Assembly: GCA_964368625.1 (NCBI GenBank) | Contig: CAYJBH010000009.1 | Coordinates: forward strand, 28,535-92,534 | Direction of reading: 5' to 3' | DNA length: 64,000 nucleotides | DNA from: CAYJBH01 sp964368625 | GTDB lineage: Bacteria; Bacillota; Clostridia; Oscillospirales; Ruminococcaceae | Notes under the pieces: generated by a model | Told to the model about the DNA's origin: nothing | Seen by the model: the letters and a program-made list of their open reading frames with translations, nothing else | The model's database searches: none | Program-made: the position numbers and the translations under genes | Part shown: positions 41,689 to 50,190 of the stretch, in pieces | Position numbering within the stretch: the first letter of the stretch is position 1 | How the letters are laid out: every line of letters begins with the position of its first letter

Positions 41689-41705
41689 CTCCACCGAAGG
41701 TGGAG
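41689..41705 (-). other. UUCG-loop hairpin upstream of the FemX gene
   Basis: On the minus strand CTCCAC-CTTCGG-TGGAG forms a stable stem closed by a C(UUCG)G tetraloop, about 130 nt before the start codon. It may be part of the leader of this gene or a processing site. Confidence 0.45.
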
Positions 41706-41895
41706 ATTATTTATATAATATCAGAGATTTTTAACGGAATTATAATAATGTTATTAACAACCAGTAAAATGTAACAAAATGCAGATGCAAACTAAGTTTA
41801 GTGTGGCATGGAAAATCTTATTGAAAACCGTTACCTATGTGACAAAATAATCGTATTAAAATATATATTATTAAATTAGAATAATGGAGGTTATT

Positions 41896-42423
41896 ATGAA
41901 AACTTCAACAATAGAAACAAGCAGGCTTCAATTAAGACCGTTAAATATAAACGACGCAGAACACATCTATATTAGCTGGGGTTGTGATGATGATGTTTCA
42001 AAGTATATGAGATGGAACACACATCAGAGCATAAATGATACCAGAGAGTGGCTTTTAATTGAGGAGAAAAATATTGATAGTGATGAAAATTATACCTGGG
42101 GGTTTGTTTTAAAATCAACCGGAAAACTAATAGGTTCGGGAGGACTTAGTTTTAATAAGGATAAATATTATTTTGAGCTTGGGTATGGATTAATGAAGGA
42201 TGCCTGGGGAAATGGGTATGCAACGGAAGCTGCAACAAGAATAATTGAGTTTGCAAAAAATGAATTGGGTCTGCAAAAATTATTCTGTTGTCACGCTAGT
42301 GAAAATTATAAGTCGCAGAGGATTATAGAGAAGCTGGGTTTTGTTTACAATGCAGATGGCCACTACAATAAATTTGATGGTAGGAGAAAAGAATCTAAGG
42401 AATATTATTTACAAATAGTATAA
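41896..42423 (+). CDS. GNAT-family N-acetyltransferase (RimJ/RimL-like)
   Basis: A 175-residue acetyltransferase of the Acetyltransf_3 class: IETSRLQLRPLNINDAEHIY at the start, LGYGLMKDAWGNGYATEA (acetyl-CoA-binding loop) and ASENYKSQRIIEKLGF near the end. It probably acetylates a protein N terminus, aminoglycoside or small molecule. GGAGG at 41887 puts the start at the ATG at 41896, not at the upstream in-frame ATG. Monocistronic with a strong terminator. Confidence 0.9.
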   Translation: MKTSTIETSRLQLRPLNINDAEHIYISWGCDDDVSKYMRWNTHQSINDTREWLLIEEKNIDSDENYTWGFVLKSTGKLIGSGGLSFNKDKYYFELGYGLMKDAWGNGYATEAATRIIEFAKNELGLQKLFCCHASENYKSQRIIEKLGFVYNADGHYNKFDGRRKESKEYYLQIV

Positions 42424-42445
42424 CAAACGGCATATATTACAAAAT

Positions 42446-42479
42446 AAAAAAGTAACGAACAATAGTTCGTTACTTTTTT
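42446..42479. terminator. Intrinsic terminator after the GNAT gene
   Basis: AAAAAAGTAACGAAC and GTTCGTTACTTTTTT form a perfect 15-bp stem with an AATA loop. It also serves the convergent feo operon arriving from the right. Confidence 0.92.
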
Positions 42480-42501
42480 AGCGGTCTAATTAACTGAGTT
42501 G

Positions 42502-42663
42502 CTAGTTATCATTACTGTTACAGTCTTTTTTCTTATCGTCGCAGCTACAACTACTACAGCCAATACAACGAGCACCTCTCTTTTTCTGCTTTACAATATA
42601 TATAACAACGGCCGCAACTATTGAAACAATTACAAGCAAAAGAATAATATCAGCTAATGTCAT
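42502..42663 (-). CDS. FeoB-associated Cys-rich membrane protein
   Basis: A 53-residue protein directly downstream of feoB. An N-terminal membrane helix (LADIILLLVIVSIVAAVVIY) is followed by a basic KQKKRGARC and a cysteine-rich tail, CIGCSSCSCDD...DC (five closely spaced plus one distal Cys). This matches the small membrane protein family that follows FeoB in many Clostridia and Bacteroidetes. It probably binds iron or a cluster at the inner face of the transporter. It starts 32 bp after the feoB stop. Confidence 0.85.
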   Translation of the reverse strand: MTLADIILLLVIVSIVAAVVIYIVKQKKRGARCIGCSSCSCDDKKKDCNSNDN

Positions 42664-42695
42664 ATTTAAGTACCCCTAAAGAAACATCCATTTTG

Positions 42696-44699
42696 TTATT
42701 TGGCAGAAGCAGTAAGTACAGCTGGGTTCTTGCTACCACCCTTGTTCATTAGGTAAACAATAACTCCAATAAATATTGCTACTGCAATAAGTCCCGGGAT
42801 AAATCCATTGCCTAACGATCCATAGAACATAAGGCTGCCTATCTGATAAACAAAGAATGCAAGTGTGTAACCGGTTAGGAGTTGAAGTCCGATAGCGCCG
42901 AATAACCATTTTTTACTCTCCATCTCGGCATTCATCGCGCCTATAGCAGCAAAGCAGGGAGGAGTAAAGAGGTTAAATACTAGGTAAGACATTGCTGCAA
43001 CAGCAGTCAGCCCCATAGCACCGGCGATGCCAGCCTCACTACCTTCAACCATCTCTAGTGCATCGGTATCAATATAGCTCTGAATTCCGTAAACAACTGC
43101 AAGCGTCCCCACAACGTTTTCTTTAGCGATAAAGCCGGTTATTGCGGCTGCTGCCAGCTGCCAAACACCAAAACCAAGTGGAATTAGTAGGAAAGCAAAA
43201 GGTGTTGCGAGTCCTGCAAGAATGCTGGTATTTGGATCTCCATCGCCAATTGGTGTGAATGAAAAATCATATTCCTGCATAATTTGAACAACAACATTGC
43301 ACAATAGAATAATGGTGGTAGCCTTAACAATAAAGGCTTTACCACGAGATAACATAGATACAAAAGCTTTAATTAAACTAGGAGTTTTGTATTCAGGAAG
43401 CTCGATAATGAAGAAGCTTCTCTTTGCAGAGTTTTTTGTAATTTTTTGAATCATACCTGCGCCTAATATAATAACAATAATGCCGCCAAAATACATGATT
43501 GTGTTCATCCATGCAGAGATGTCGGCAAAGAAAGCACCGGCAAACAAAGCAATAACAGGCAATTTAGCACCACAGGGGATGAAAGGAGTTAACAATGCGG
43601 TAGCTCTACGTTGGTTTTCATCCTTAATAGTACGTGTAGCCATAACGCCTGGAATAGCACAACCGGTTCCGATTACCATTGGGATAATAGAACGACCGGA
43701 AAGACCAACTTTCTTAAAGTATACGTCCATTATAACGGCCACACGTGCCATATATCCACAGTCCTCTAACAATGCGAGGAGGAAGAACATTACCATAATA
43801 AGTGGAAGGAATCCTAATACTGCACCAACACCGCCGATAATACCATCAAGTAGAAGTGTTGTTAGAATAGGTGAAGTTGAGTCGCCAAGTAGTCCGGCTA
43901 CACCATCGTAAACCATTCCTATTAACATTTCAAGCCATCCTGCGATAATGGGGCCGAGCCACGCTTGGGATATAAAGAAAACAACCCACATAACGGCAAC
44001 GAATATTGGCAACCCAAGAATACGATGAGCTAAAACCTTATCGATAGAATCTTGGAAGGTACTCTGATGGCTGCTAACAGCACGATTCTCAACCTCAGAA
44101 ACTACAGATTTAACAAAATCAAATCTAGCAAGATCAGCTTTTTCGGCCTCTTCTATACTGGTTAGGTTAGCATCTTTTTGGGCGAAAGCGGAAGTTTGAC
44201 TTGCTCCAACGGTTTCGATTGCCTTGTTGCATAGCTCCTCAAAGCCACTTTCGGTGGAAGATGCGTATGTAGCAACAATAGGACATTTCATTTTTTCGCT
44301 TAGCTTTTCAAGGTCTATCTTGATCGATTTCTTTTCGCTAAGGTCGCTTTTATTAAGCGCAACAACAACCGGTATGCCTAACTCTGTTAGCTGTGTTGTA
44401 AAAAATAGGCTCCTACTTAGGTTCACTGAATCAACAATGTTAATAATAACGTCAGGTTGTTCATTTTTAACGAAGTCGCTTGTAATGCTTTCTTCCTTTG
44501 TAAATGGTGACATAGAGTATGCACCCGGAAGGTCAACAACAGTTATAGAATTATCTCCGCTAAACTGCTTTTTAAGTGTCCCCTCTTTTTTGTCAACAGT
44601 AACACCAGCCCAGTTGCCGACCTTCTCATCCTTACCGGTAAGGATGTTAAAAACAGTCGTCTTTCCGCTGTTAGGGTTTCCTGCTAATGCAATTTTCAT
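42696..44699 (-). CDS. feoB: Ferrous iron transporter FeoB
   Basis: A 667-residue Fe(II) importer. The N-terminal G domain carries G1 GNPNSGKTT (near residue 8), G3 DLPGAYSM and G4 NKSD, then a helical guanine-dissociation-inhibitor region. The C-terminal membrane domain has the Gate motifs GTGCAIPG and PCGAKLPV. A TTG three bases upstream is in frame; GGAGGTAATTTG favours the ATG at 44699. It follows feoA and has a GTTAG-N6-CTAAC palindrome in the gap between them. It imports Fe(II) under anaerobic, iron-poor conditions. Confidence 0.96.
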   Translation of the reverse strand: MKIALAGNPNSGKTTVFNILTGKDEKVGNWAGVTVDKKEGTLKKQFSGDNSITVVDLPGAYSMSPFTKEESITSDFVKNEQPDVIINIVDSVNLSRSLFFTTQLTELGIPVVVALNKSDLSEKKSIKIDLEKLSEKMKCPIVATYASSTESGFEELCNKAIETVGASQTSAFAQKDANLTSIEEAEKADLARFDFVKSVVSEVENRAVSSHQSTFQDSIDKVLAHRILGLPIFVAVMWVVFFISQAWLGPIIAGWLEMLIGMVYDGVAGLLGDSTSPILTTLLLDGIIGGVGAVLGFLPLIMVMFFLLALLEDCGYMARVAVIMDVYFKKVGLSGRSIIPMVIGTGCAIPGVMATRTIKDENQRRATALLTPFIPCGAKLPVIALFAGAFFADISAWMNTIMYFGGIIVIILGAGMIQKITKNSAKRSFFIIELPEYKTPSLIKAFVSMLSRGKAFIVKATTIILLCNVVVQIMQEYDFSFTPIGDGDPNTSILAGLATPFAFLLIPLGFGVWQLAAAAITGFIAKENVVGTLAVVYGIQSYIDTDALEMVEGSEAGIAGAMGLTAVAAMSYLVFNLFTPPCFAAIGAMNAEMESKKWLFGAIGLQLLTGYTLAFFVYQIGSLMFYGSLGNGFIPGLIAVAIFIGVIVYLMNKGGSKNPAVLTASAK

Positions 44700-44728
44700 C
44701 AAATTACCTCCAAAAATTCTTTATATCT

Positions 44729-44744
44729 GTTAGTGTAAACTAAC
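44729..44744. promoter_or_regulatory. GTTAG-N6-CTAAC operator between feoA and feoB
   Basis: GTTAGTGTAAACTAAC, the common 16-bp palindrome, here fully symmetric over seven arms (GTTAGTGT/AAACTAAC nearly perfect). A hairpin ACTATGG...CCATAGT (44745-44768) adjoins it. Confidence 0.68.
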
Positions 44745-44773
44745 ACTATGGCATAAAAAAACCATAGTTTAAA

Positions 44774-44989
44774 CTAAATTAGCACCAACGAAGCCAGGTC
44801 CTCATCGATACTGTATCGACCATCTTTGATGGCAACTACAAATGTACCACTTAACTCAGAGATTACAGTTATGTCTTCGCCGGGGTAACACCCAAGCGTA
44901 AATAAAAACCTCTTAATCTCTTCATCTTCTGTATTTATTTTAGTAACTACATACTTTTTTAATATTTCAGCGTTTTTTAATGATTGCAT
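44774..44989 (-). CDS. feoA: Ferrous iron transport protein FeoA
   Basis: A 71-residue SH3-like protein of normal FeoA length: FLFTLGCYPGEDITVISELSG and VVAIKDGRYSIDEDLASLVLI are the two halves of the fold. It supports FeoB activity. First gene of the feoA-feoB-Cys-rich operon, preceded by a perfect sigma-A promoter bearing two of the shared palindromes. The ATG follows AAAGGATATAG. Confidence 0.94.
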   Translation of the reverse strand: MQSLKNAEILKKYVVTKINTEDEEIKRFLFTLGCYPGEDITVISELSGTFVVAIKDGRYSIDEDLASLVLI

Positions 44990-45003
44990 CTATATCCTTT
45001 CAT

Positions 45004-45019
45004 GTTAGTAAGGACTAAC
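45004..45019. promoter_or_regulatory. GTTAG-N6-CTAAC operator over the feoA start site
   Basis: GTTAGTAAGGACTAAC begins about 7 bp downstream of the -10 element, overlapping the transcription start of feoA. Confidence 0.75.
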
Positions 45020-45025
45020 AATGTA

Positions 45026-45054
45026 ATTATACAGTTAGTATCGGCTAATGTCAA
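45026..45054 (-). promoter_or_regulatory. Perfect sigma-A promoter of feoA
   Basis: On the minus strand TTGACA (45049-45054) and TATAAT (45026-45031) are separated by 17 bp. The spacer is occupied by an operator copy, so binding would exclude RNA polymerase. Confidence 0.88.
45034..45049. promoter_or_regulatory. GTTAG-N6-CTAAT operator inside the feoA promoter spacer
   Basis: GTTAGTATCGGCTAAT, one base off the consensus, lies wholly between the -35 and -10 elements of feoA. Confidence 0.68.
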
Positions 45055-45086
45055 CACCTTTTTCATATTAATTAACATAAATGTTG

Positions 45087-45617
45087 CTAAAATCTCATTA
45101 AAATTGAGGTTGCAACAGATTTTGCAGCACTTTCATCCAACAAGTATTTGATAATTTCATATGAAAATTCCTCACTACAACCCATGGCTGCAGCTGTGAG
45201 AACATTTCCATCGATACAAACCCTTTCGGAAGAATAACAGCAAACATTATCTTTCATGGCAGGGAATACAGCCGTTTTCTCCTTTAAACCTATTTTGGTT
45301 AGAAGGGTGGGAGCTGCACATATAGCCGCAACAAGATTTCCTTTATTGTATGTATTTAATACAAGCTTGCATAGTGGTTCATGCTTAATAAGTGCAGAAG
45401 CACCCGGTCCGCCCGGAAGGATAATAGCGCTTAAGTCGCTAAAATCGCAGCTATCAAAAAGTTGATCGGAATTTATCATTACACCATTTGAGCTAGTTAC
45501 CGTTAAATTATTGGTGATAGAAACGGTGGTAATATCTATCTCTGCACGACGCAACATATCAACAGGTGTCAATGCTTCAATCATCTGAACACCTTCGGTT
45601 AAAAACAAATATACCAT
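45087..45617 (-). CDS. DJ-1/PfpI-family protein
   Basis: A 176-residue DJ-1 superfamily protein, full length. MVYLFLTEGVQMIEALTPVDML is the typical start, IILPGGPGA is the oxyanion region, and the nucleophile Cys lies in LVAAICAAPTLL (nucleophile elbow). TAAAMGCSEEFSYEIIKYL closes the fold. Members act as stress chaperones, glyoxalases or deglycases; the role here is not fixed. It follows a CDF transporter by 17 bp and ends a three-gene operon. Confidence 0.9.
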   Translation of the reverse strand: MVYLFLTEGVQMIEALTPVDMLRRAEIDITTVSITNNLTVTSSNGVMINSDQLFDSCDFSDLSAIILPGGPGASALIKHEPLCKLVLNTYNKGNLVAAICAAPTLLTKIGLKEKTAVFPAMKDNVCCYSSERVCIDGNVLTAAAMGCSEEFSYEIIKYLLDESAAKSVATSILMRF

Positions 45618-45634
45618 AATAATCTCCTATAATA

Positions 45635-46792
45635 TTATCTGTGTAGATCGGTGAAATGACTTTCTATAATTATTACGGCAGTGCTGTTTTCTATTTCCTC
45701 CGTAATTTTCCGTGTTAGGCTAGACCGCAGCTCGGAGGCTGATAAATTTAGGTTAGGAGGTAACGTTAGATCAAAAACAATCTTAACATTATCTGGCGTA
45801 AATACAGCACGAAAATCGTGAAATTTAAGTTGGGGAGACTCTTTATATATCAGCTCTTCTACCTTGTTTTTCAATTCCAGAACTCTATCATCGTTTACAA
45901 CCGGGTCGAGGTGCAATGTAAGATTAATATCCAACAGTTCATGAACCTTAAACTCTATGCCATCAATAATTTCATGGCTTTTTAAAAGATCTCCGTCTGC
46001 CGACATCTCTACATGAGCAGAGGCAAAAACACGCCCTTCGCCATAACTGTGTATAATAAGGTCGTGCAACCCCAAAACCCCTTCAGTTTCTAGGATCAGT
46101 GAAGATATGATATCCATAGTGCTGTTATCGGGGGCCGATCCAAGTAGCGGAGCAGAGGTTTCTTTAACAAGAATTATTCCGGAATAAATGATGAAAAGGG
46201 ATACAGCTAGCCCTATATATCCATCCAGTGAAAACCCAACAATGCTGGAAAGCGGTATGCTGATAAGAATGGCTATTGATGAAATTATATCGTTTCTGCT
46301 GTCGATAGCGGTAGCCATAAGGGCGGAGGAATTAAGCTGTCTGCCAACCATACGAAAGAGATAAACCTGCCATAGTTTTATTAGTATTGAAAACAACATA
46401 ACAGCAATAGACAAGTTTCCAAAACTAGAGAAGGTTGGAGCTTTAATTTTGGTAATAGACTCGCCAATTAGCTGTAGACCTATAAATATTACAATAAAGG
46501 AAACAACGAGGCCGGCAATATACTCCATTCTTGCATGCCCATAGGGGTGCTCCTTGTCGGCCGGCTTTTTTGATAAATGAAATCCAACCATTGTTATTAT
46601 CGAGCTAACGCAATCGCTAAGATTGTTAACACCGTCGGCAATAATTGCAATGCTACCTGCAAGCAGACCCACTATCAGTTTTAATATTGAGATTAGGGCA
46701 TTACTAATAATACCGAACAATCCGGCTGCAAGGCCGTATCCTTCTCGTGTTTCAGAATTTCTAGATAGTAATTTTAATAATAAAGTTGTCAT
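45635..46792 (-). CDS. Cation diffusion facilitator (CDF) family metal transporter
   Basis: A 385-residue metal/proton antiporter with six helices and a C-terminal cytoplasmic dimer domain. The second-helix metal site reads ADGVNNLSDC (an N-x-x-x-D arrangement in place of H-x-x-x-D), and the loop DKEHPYGHARMEYI is the family signature. That site type occurs in Mn/Fe-exporting CDF proteins, so Mn2+ or Fe2+ export is more likely than zinc (inference). It starts 8 bp after the GGDEF-EAL gene and is co-transcribed with it. The nearness to feoAB would fit iron homeostasis. Confidence 0.92.
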   Translation of the reverse strand: MTTLLLKLLSRNSETREGYGLAAGLFGIISNALISILKLIVGLLAGSIAIIADGVNNLSDCVSSIITMVGFHLSKKPADKEHPYGHARMEYIAGLVVSFIVIFIGLQLIGESITKIKAPTFSSFGNLSIAVMLFSILIKLWQVYLFRMVGRQLNSSALMATAIDSRNDIISSIAILISIPLSSIVGFSLDGYIGLAVSLFIIYSGIILVKETSAPLLGSAPDNSTMDIISSLILETEGVLGLHDLIIHSYGEGRVFASAHVEMSADGDLLKSHEIIDGIEFKVHELLDINLTLHLDPVVNDDRVLELKNKVEELIYKESPQLKFHDFRAVFTPDNVKIVFDLTLPPNLNLSASELRSSLTRKITEEIENSTAVIIIESHFTDLHR

Positions 46793-46800
46793 TAAGCCTT

Positions 46801-48999
46801 TTAGATATATAAATCTTCAAATTCGGTTATCGTCATCGGCTTTGCAAAGATATATCCCTGTGCGGCATCACAATTAATCTGTCTTAAAAATGCCTCCTGC
46901 GATTCCTCTTCTATACCTTCGGCGACTGTATAAATGTTTAACTTTCGGGCAAGGCTTACAATACCTTCTACAACAATACATCCCCTTTTATACTCATCGT
47001 CATCTTCCATTTCAACAAAAAAGCTTCTGTCAAGTTTTACTGCATCCATTTTAAAGTTTTTAAGCATTCCAAGTGAAGAATATCCCGATCCAAAATCATC
47101 GATAGAGGCGGTGAAACCTGCTTTGTGTAGTTCAATCAACAATTTCTTTAACTTCTTTTCGTTTTCCATAACAGTGCTCTCGGTAAATTCAATTTCGATA
47201 AGCTTGGAATCAACACCATATGAGTCAACGATATCCTTAAGTTCATTTACAATATTATTATTGCGTATGTGAAGTCTAGAAAAGTTTACAGATATTTTTA
47301 TCAGCTCCTTGCCTTGAGCACTCCACTTTGCCAACGTTGAGCACACGCCTTTTAGCATGTACTTATCTAGCTCTACAATAAAACCGTTCTGTTCAAAAAG
47401 TGGAATAAATTCGTTTGGAAAAATCCTATTTCCATTAGCTTCTTCCCACCGAACGAGGGCCTCTGCTCCAACAACAACCTTTGTAAAAACGTTATATTTA
47501 GGTTGTAGATAAACTTTGTACTCATTGTTTTCAAGAGCACGATACATCTTGTTAGAAATCTCGGTATCTCGTAATACTTTTTCTGTGAAACTGTCGTCAT
47601 AGTCACGGATGTTAATGCTGCTGTCAAGTTTAGCGTAAGAGTGGGCAATAAAAGTCTTGTCCACAATATCATCGATGTTGACTTCTTTTCTATCTAAATA
47701 GTAACGACCATACCTAAAGGTGAATTGATGATCCCTTAGCTGTGGAAGCATCTCTTTAAAAACTCCTTCAAAATGTTTAGATGTTTCTTCTAGATTGCAA
47801 AACATTTCTTTAACAGCAAACAGCATAAATTCATCTGTCGCGATTCGTGCCTGAATAAAGCTCTTTTCGGTAACGGTTCTGCCGGTGTCAGCAATCGCCT
47901 TAATAACCTTGTTACCCTCATCAAATCCAAACATTTCATTAATAGCCTTGAAGTTGACCATATCAAACTTAATCATCACATAATCTTTATTTGGGTCACT
48001 CTTTAACTTGCTAGAAACAAGTTGCTTGAAGCGTATCATGTTGGGAATGCCGGTTAACTCATCATAATATGCAACCTTTGCTAACTTTTTTTCTGATGCG
48101 CTATTTGAAAGAACAATATAAATTATAGTTACTAATGCAAAAAACAATATAATTACGCTAATAAGAATCATACCGGTTGAAATTGTATCAACACTTTGGG
48201 TTAAACTCTCTTCAGATATTTCAAAGAAAAGTGACCATCCATTAATATTAACCGGGCGATATTCGCCAAGCTTTCTATCTCCGTTTATGGTGTAAGAAAT
48301 ACTACCCTCTTTTCCGGACCTAAGGTCATCAAGAACTGTGTCGAAGGTAACACCGTTTTCAAATATAGCTGTTTTAAATGCGTCAAAGCTTATAACAAAG
48401 CTGTTGGTGCTAAGCAGAATATTGCTTTCATTATCAAGCAATAGATTCAATCCTCTTGAGTCGGTAAAGGTAGTTAGTAACGATATCAAATATTCTTCAG
48501 AATACTCAACTGCAAAAACACCGTCTATTTTATCATCAACATAAATCGGAACAGCTACCGTGAAAACTGTTTCATCGGTATACTTTGATTCATGAGAAGA
48601 TGTTGCGTAGGTGTTACCGCTTATCGCCTCCTTAAAAAAATCGGTGTCCGAAACATCGTCGAACTCGGAGGTAGTAAGATATGCCACTCCATCGGTGTCT
48701 ATTAGCATTGCTGAACTGAGATGAAGCTCCTCCTGCTTTTCTTTTACATAATCTACAATCTCAGCTTCATTTTCTCCAATAACGGTAAGTGTTTCGGAAA
48801 CAAGTGTAAGGCTGAAAATCATGCTCTCCAACTGTCGGTTAAGGCTATTTTGTTGCTGGTCGGCTAGGTCGGAAAGAGTAGTTCTAACAGAATTTTCCAA
48901 CTCATTATTAACGGTATTATTAAATGCAAACATACTATACGCAAGTACTACAAAAAATACCACCCCTATAACAATAGTTACAACAATACTTTTCTTCAT
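46801..48999 (-). CDS. Cache-sensor GGDEF-EAL protein (probable c-di-GMP phosphodiesterase)
   Basis: A 732-residue membrane protein: two helices (about 7-28 and 275-298) around a dCache-type extracellular sensor, then a GGDEF domain (about 310-470) and an EAL domain (about 480-730). The GGDEF motif is degenerate (RIATDEF near residue 384), so synthase activity is unlikely. EAL residues are intact: GAEALVRW, IEFTEST, IDDFGSGYSS, KLDRSFF, AEGIE and QGYIFAKP. It therefore probably hydrolyses c-di-GMP in response to an external ligand, with the dead GGDEF possibly binding GTP. It heads an operon with a CDF metal transporter and a DJ-1 protein. Confidence 0.92.
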   Translation of the reverse strand: MKKSIVVTIVIGVVFFVVLAYSMFAFNNTVNNELENSVRTTLSDLADQQQNSLNRQLESMIFSLTLVSETLTVIGENEAEIVDYVKEKQEELHLSSAMLIDTDGVAYLTTSEFDDVSDTDFFKEAISGNTYATSSHESKYTDETVFTVAVPIYVDDKIDGVFAVEYSEEYLISLLTTFTDSRGLNLLLDNESNILLSTNSFVISFDAFKTAIFENGVTFDTVLDDLRSGKEGSISYTINGDRKLGEYRPVNINGWSLFFEISEESLTQSVDTISTGMILISVIILFFALVTIIYIVLSNSASEKKLAKVAYYDELTGIPNMIRFKQLVSSKLKSDPNKDYVMIKFDMVNFKAINEMFGFDEGNKVIKAIADTGRTVTEKSFIQARIATDEFMLFAVKEMFCNLEETSKHFEGVFKEMLPQLRDHQFTFRYGRYYLDRKEVNIDDIVDKTFIAHSYAKLDSSINIRDYDDSFTEKVLRDTEISNKMYRALENNEYKVYLQPKYNVFTKVVVGAEALVRWEEANGNRIFPNEFIPLFEQNGFIVELDKYMLKGVCSTLAKWSAQGKELIKISVNFSRLHIRNNNIVNELKDIVDSYGVDSKLIEIEFTESTVMENEKKLKKLLIELHKAGFTASIDDFGSGYSSLGMLKNFKMDAVKLDRSFFVEMEDDDEYKRGCIVVEGIVSLARKLNIYTVAEGIEEESQEAFLRQINCDAAQGYIFAKPMTITEFEDLYI

Positions 49000-49077
49000 A
49001 AACTGATAACCTTAACCTCATCATAAAATTACTTATTAATATAAAGCATGATCATTCTATTATTTTACCAAATTTTT

Positions 49078-50190
49078 CTACTTATAATACATAAAAAGTT
49101 GACAAGAAAGCATGCCGTTATATAGCTTCCGTCTACGGTCGGCTTTTGCGGCAAAAAGTTTTTCGAACTCAGGTTCGGGAGAAATAATATATGCAGCCGC
49201 TCCACTTCCTCTTATTGAACTACCGAGAGAGGCGATTATCGCTTGGGCTTCTTCATCCTCACCTAGCCTTTCGCCATATGGAGGATTTGCTAAAATCACA
49301 CTGTTTTCTGTTGCCTTGAAAGAAAATAAATCTGCCTCTTCAAAGCGGAGATAATCAGCTACACCCGCCTGTTGTGCATTATTTCTTGCTACCGATAAAG
49401 CTTCGGCATCAATATCATATCCAACAGCAAGAAAATCGGGCTCGGCTACTCTTTGAGCCAAGGCTTCTTCCCTCATCTGAGTCCATATAGAATGTGGAAT
49501 AAGCCCGTTTCGCTCGCTAGCAAAGCTTCGGTTCAGTCCCGGAGCTATGCGTACAGCCTTTTGAGCTGCTTCAATTAAAAGTGTTCCACTGCCACAACAA
49601 GGATCAAAAACTCTGCTATCTGGGTAAATTCTTGCCTGGTCAACAATTGCTGCCGCAAGAGTTTCTCTTATAGGAGCTGCCATAGCATTTCGACGATATC
49701 CTCGCTTATGCAGCCCTTCTCCACTGGTATCTAAAAAAAGTTCTACACTGTTTTTGCGGATGGAAAATCTTAGTGAAAACTGTCGTCCGTTTTCAGGTAG
49801 AAATTCGGTTTTATAAGCCTTTTGAAGGCGTTTAACAACGGCTTTTTTAACAATGCTTTGGCAGGCAGGAACGCTAGAAAGAATACTGGAAAGAGATGCT
49901 CCTTTTACAGGAAATCGCCCATCCTTTGGAATGAAATCTTCAAAAGGAACGGCAAACACACCGTCGAATAGATCGTCAAATGTCTCTGCCGTAAAAGTTT
50001 TCAGCAATATTAGCACCCTTTCGGCGCATCTTAAGTTTATATTACATGCGGCAATAACAGTTTGGTCGCCGGTAAAGTAAACCCTACCGTCGTTAACCGC
50101 AATATCCTCGCCCCCTGCTCTTTTTACCTCAAATGAAAGTGTTTTTTCAGCTCCAAAAAAGCAGGGAGCCACTAGTCTATATTTTGTCAT
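49078..50190 (-). CDS. THUMP-domain class I rRNA methyltransferase (RlmL/YpsC-like)
   Basis: A 370-residue RNA methyltransferase. The N-terminal ferredoxin-like and THUMP domain (about 1-155) binds RNA. The catalytic domain has the SAM motif FDPCCGSGTLLIEAA and the N6/N2-guanine motif NPPYGERLG (about residue 300). Homologues methylate G2445 of 23S rRNA. Its ATG is fused to the stop of the hpf gene (TAATG), so translation is coupled. Confidence 0.93.
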   Translation of the reverse strand: MTKYRLVAPCFFGAEKTLSFEVKRAGGEDIAVNDGRVYFTGDQTVIAACNINLRCAERVLILLKTFTAETFDDLFDGVFAVPFEDFIPKDGRFPVKGASLSSILSSVPACQSIVKKAVVKRLQKAYKTEFLPENGRQFSLRFSIRKNSVELFLDTSGEGLHKRGYRRNAMAAPIRETLAAAIVDQARIYPDSRVFDPCCGSGTLLIEAAQKAVRIAPGLNRSFASERNGLIPHSIWTQMREEALAQRVAEPDFLAVGYDIDAEALSVARNNAQQAGVADYLRFEEADLFSFKATENSVILANPPYGERLGEDEEAQAIIASLGSSIRGSGAAAYIISPEPEFEKLFAAKADRRRKLYNGMLSCQLFMYYK

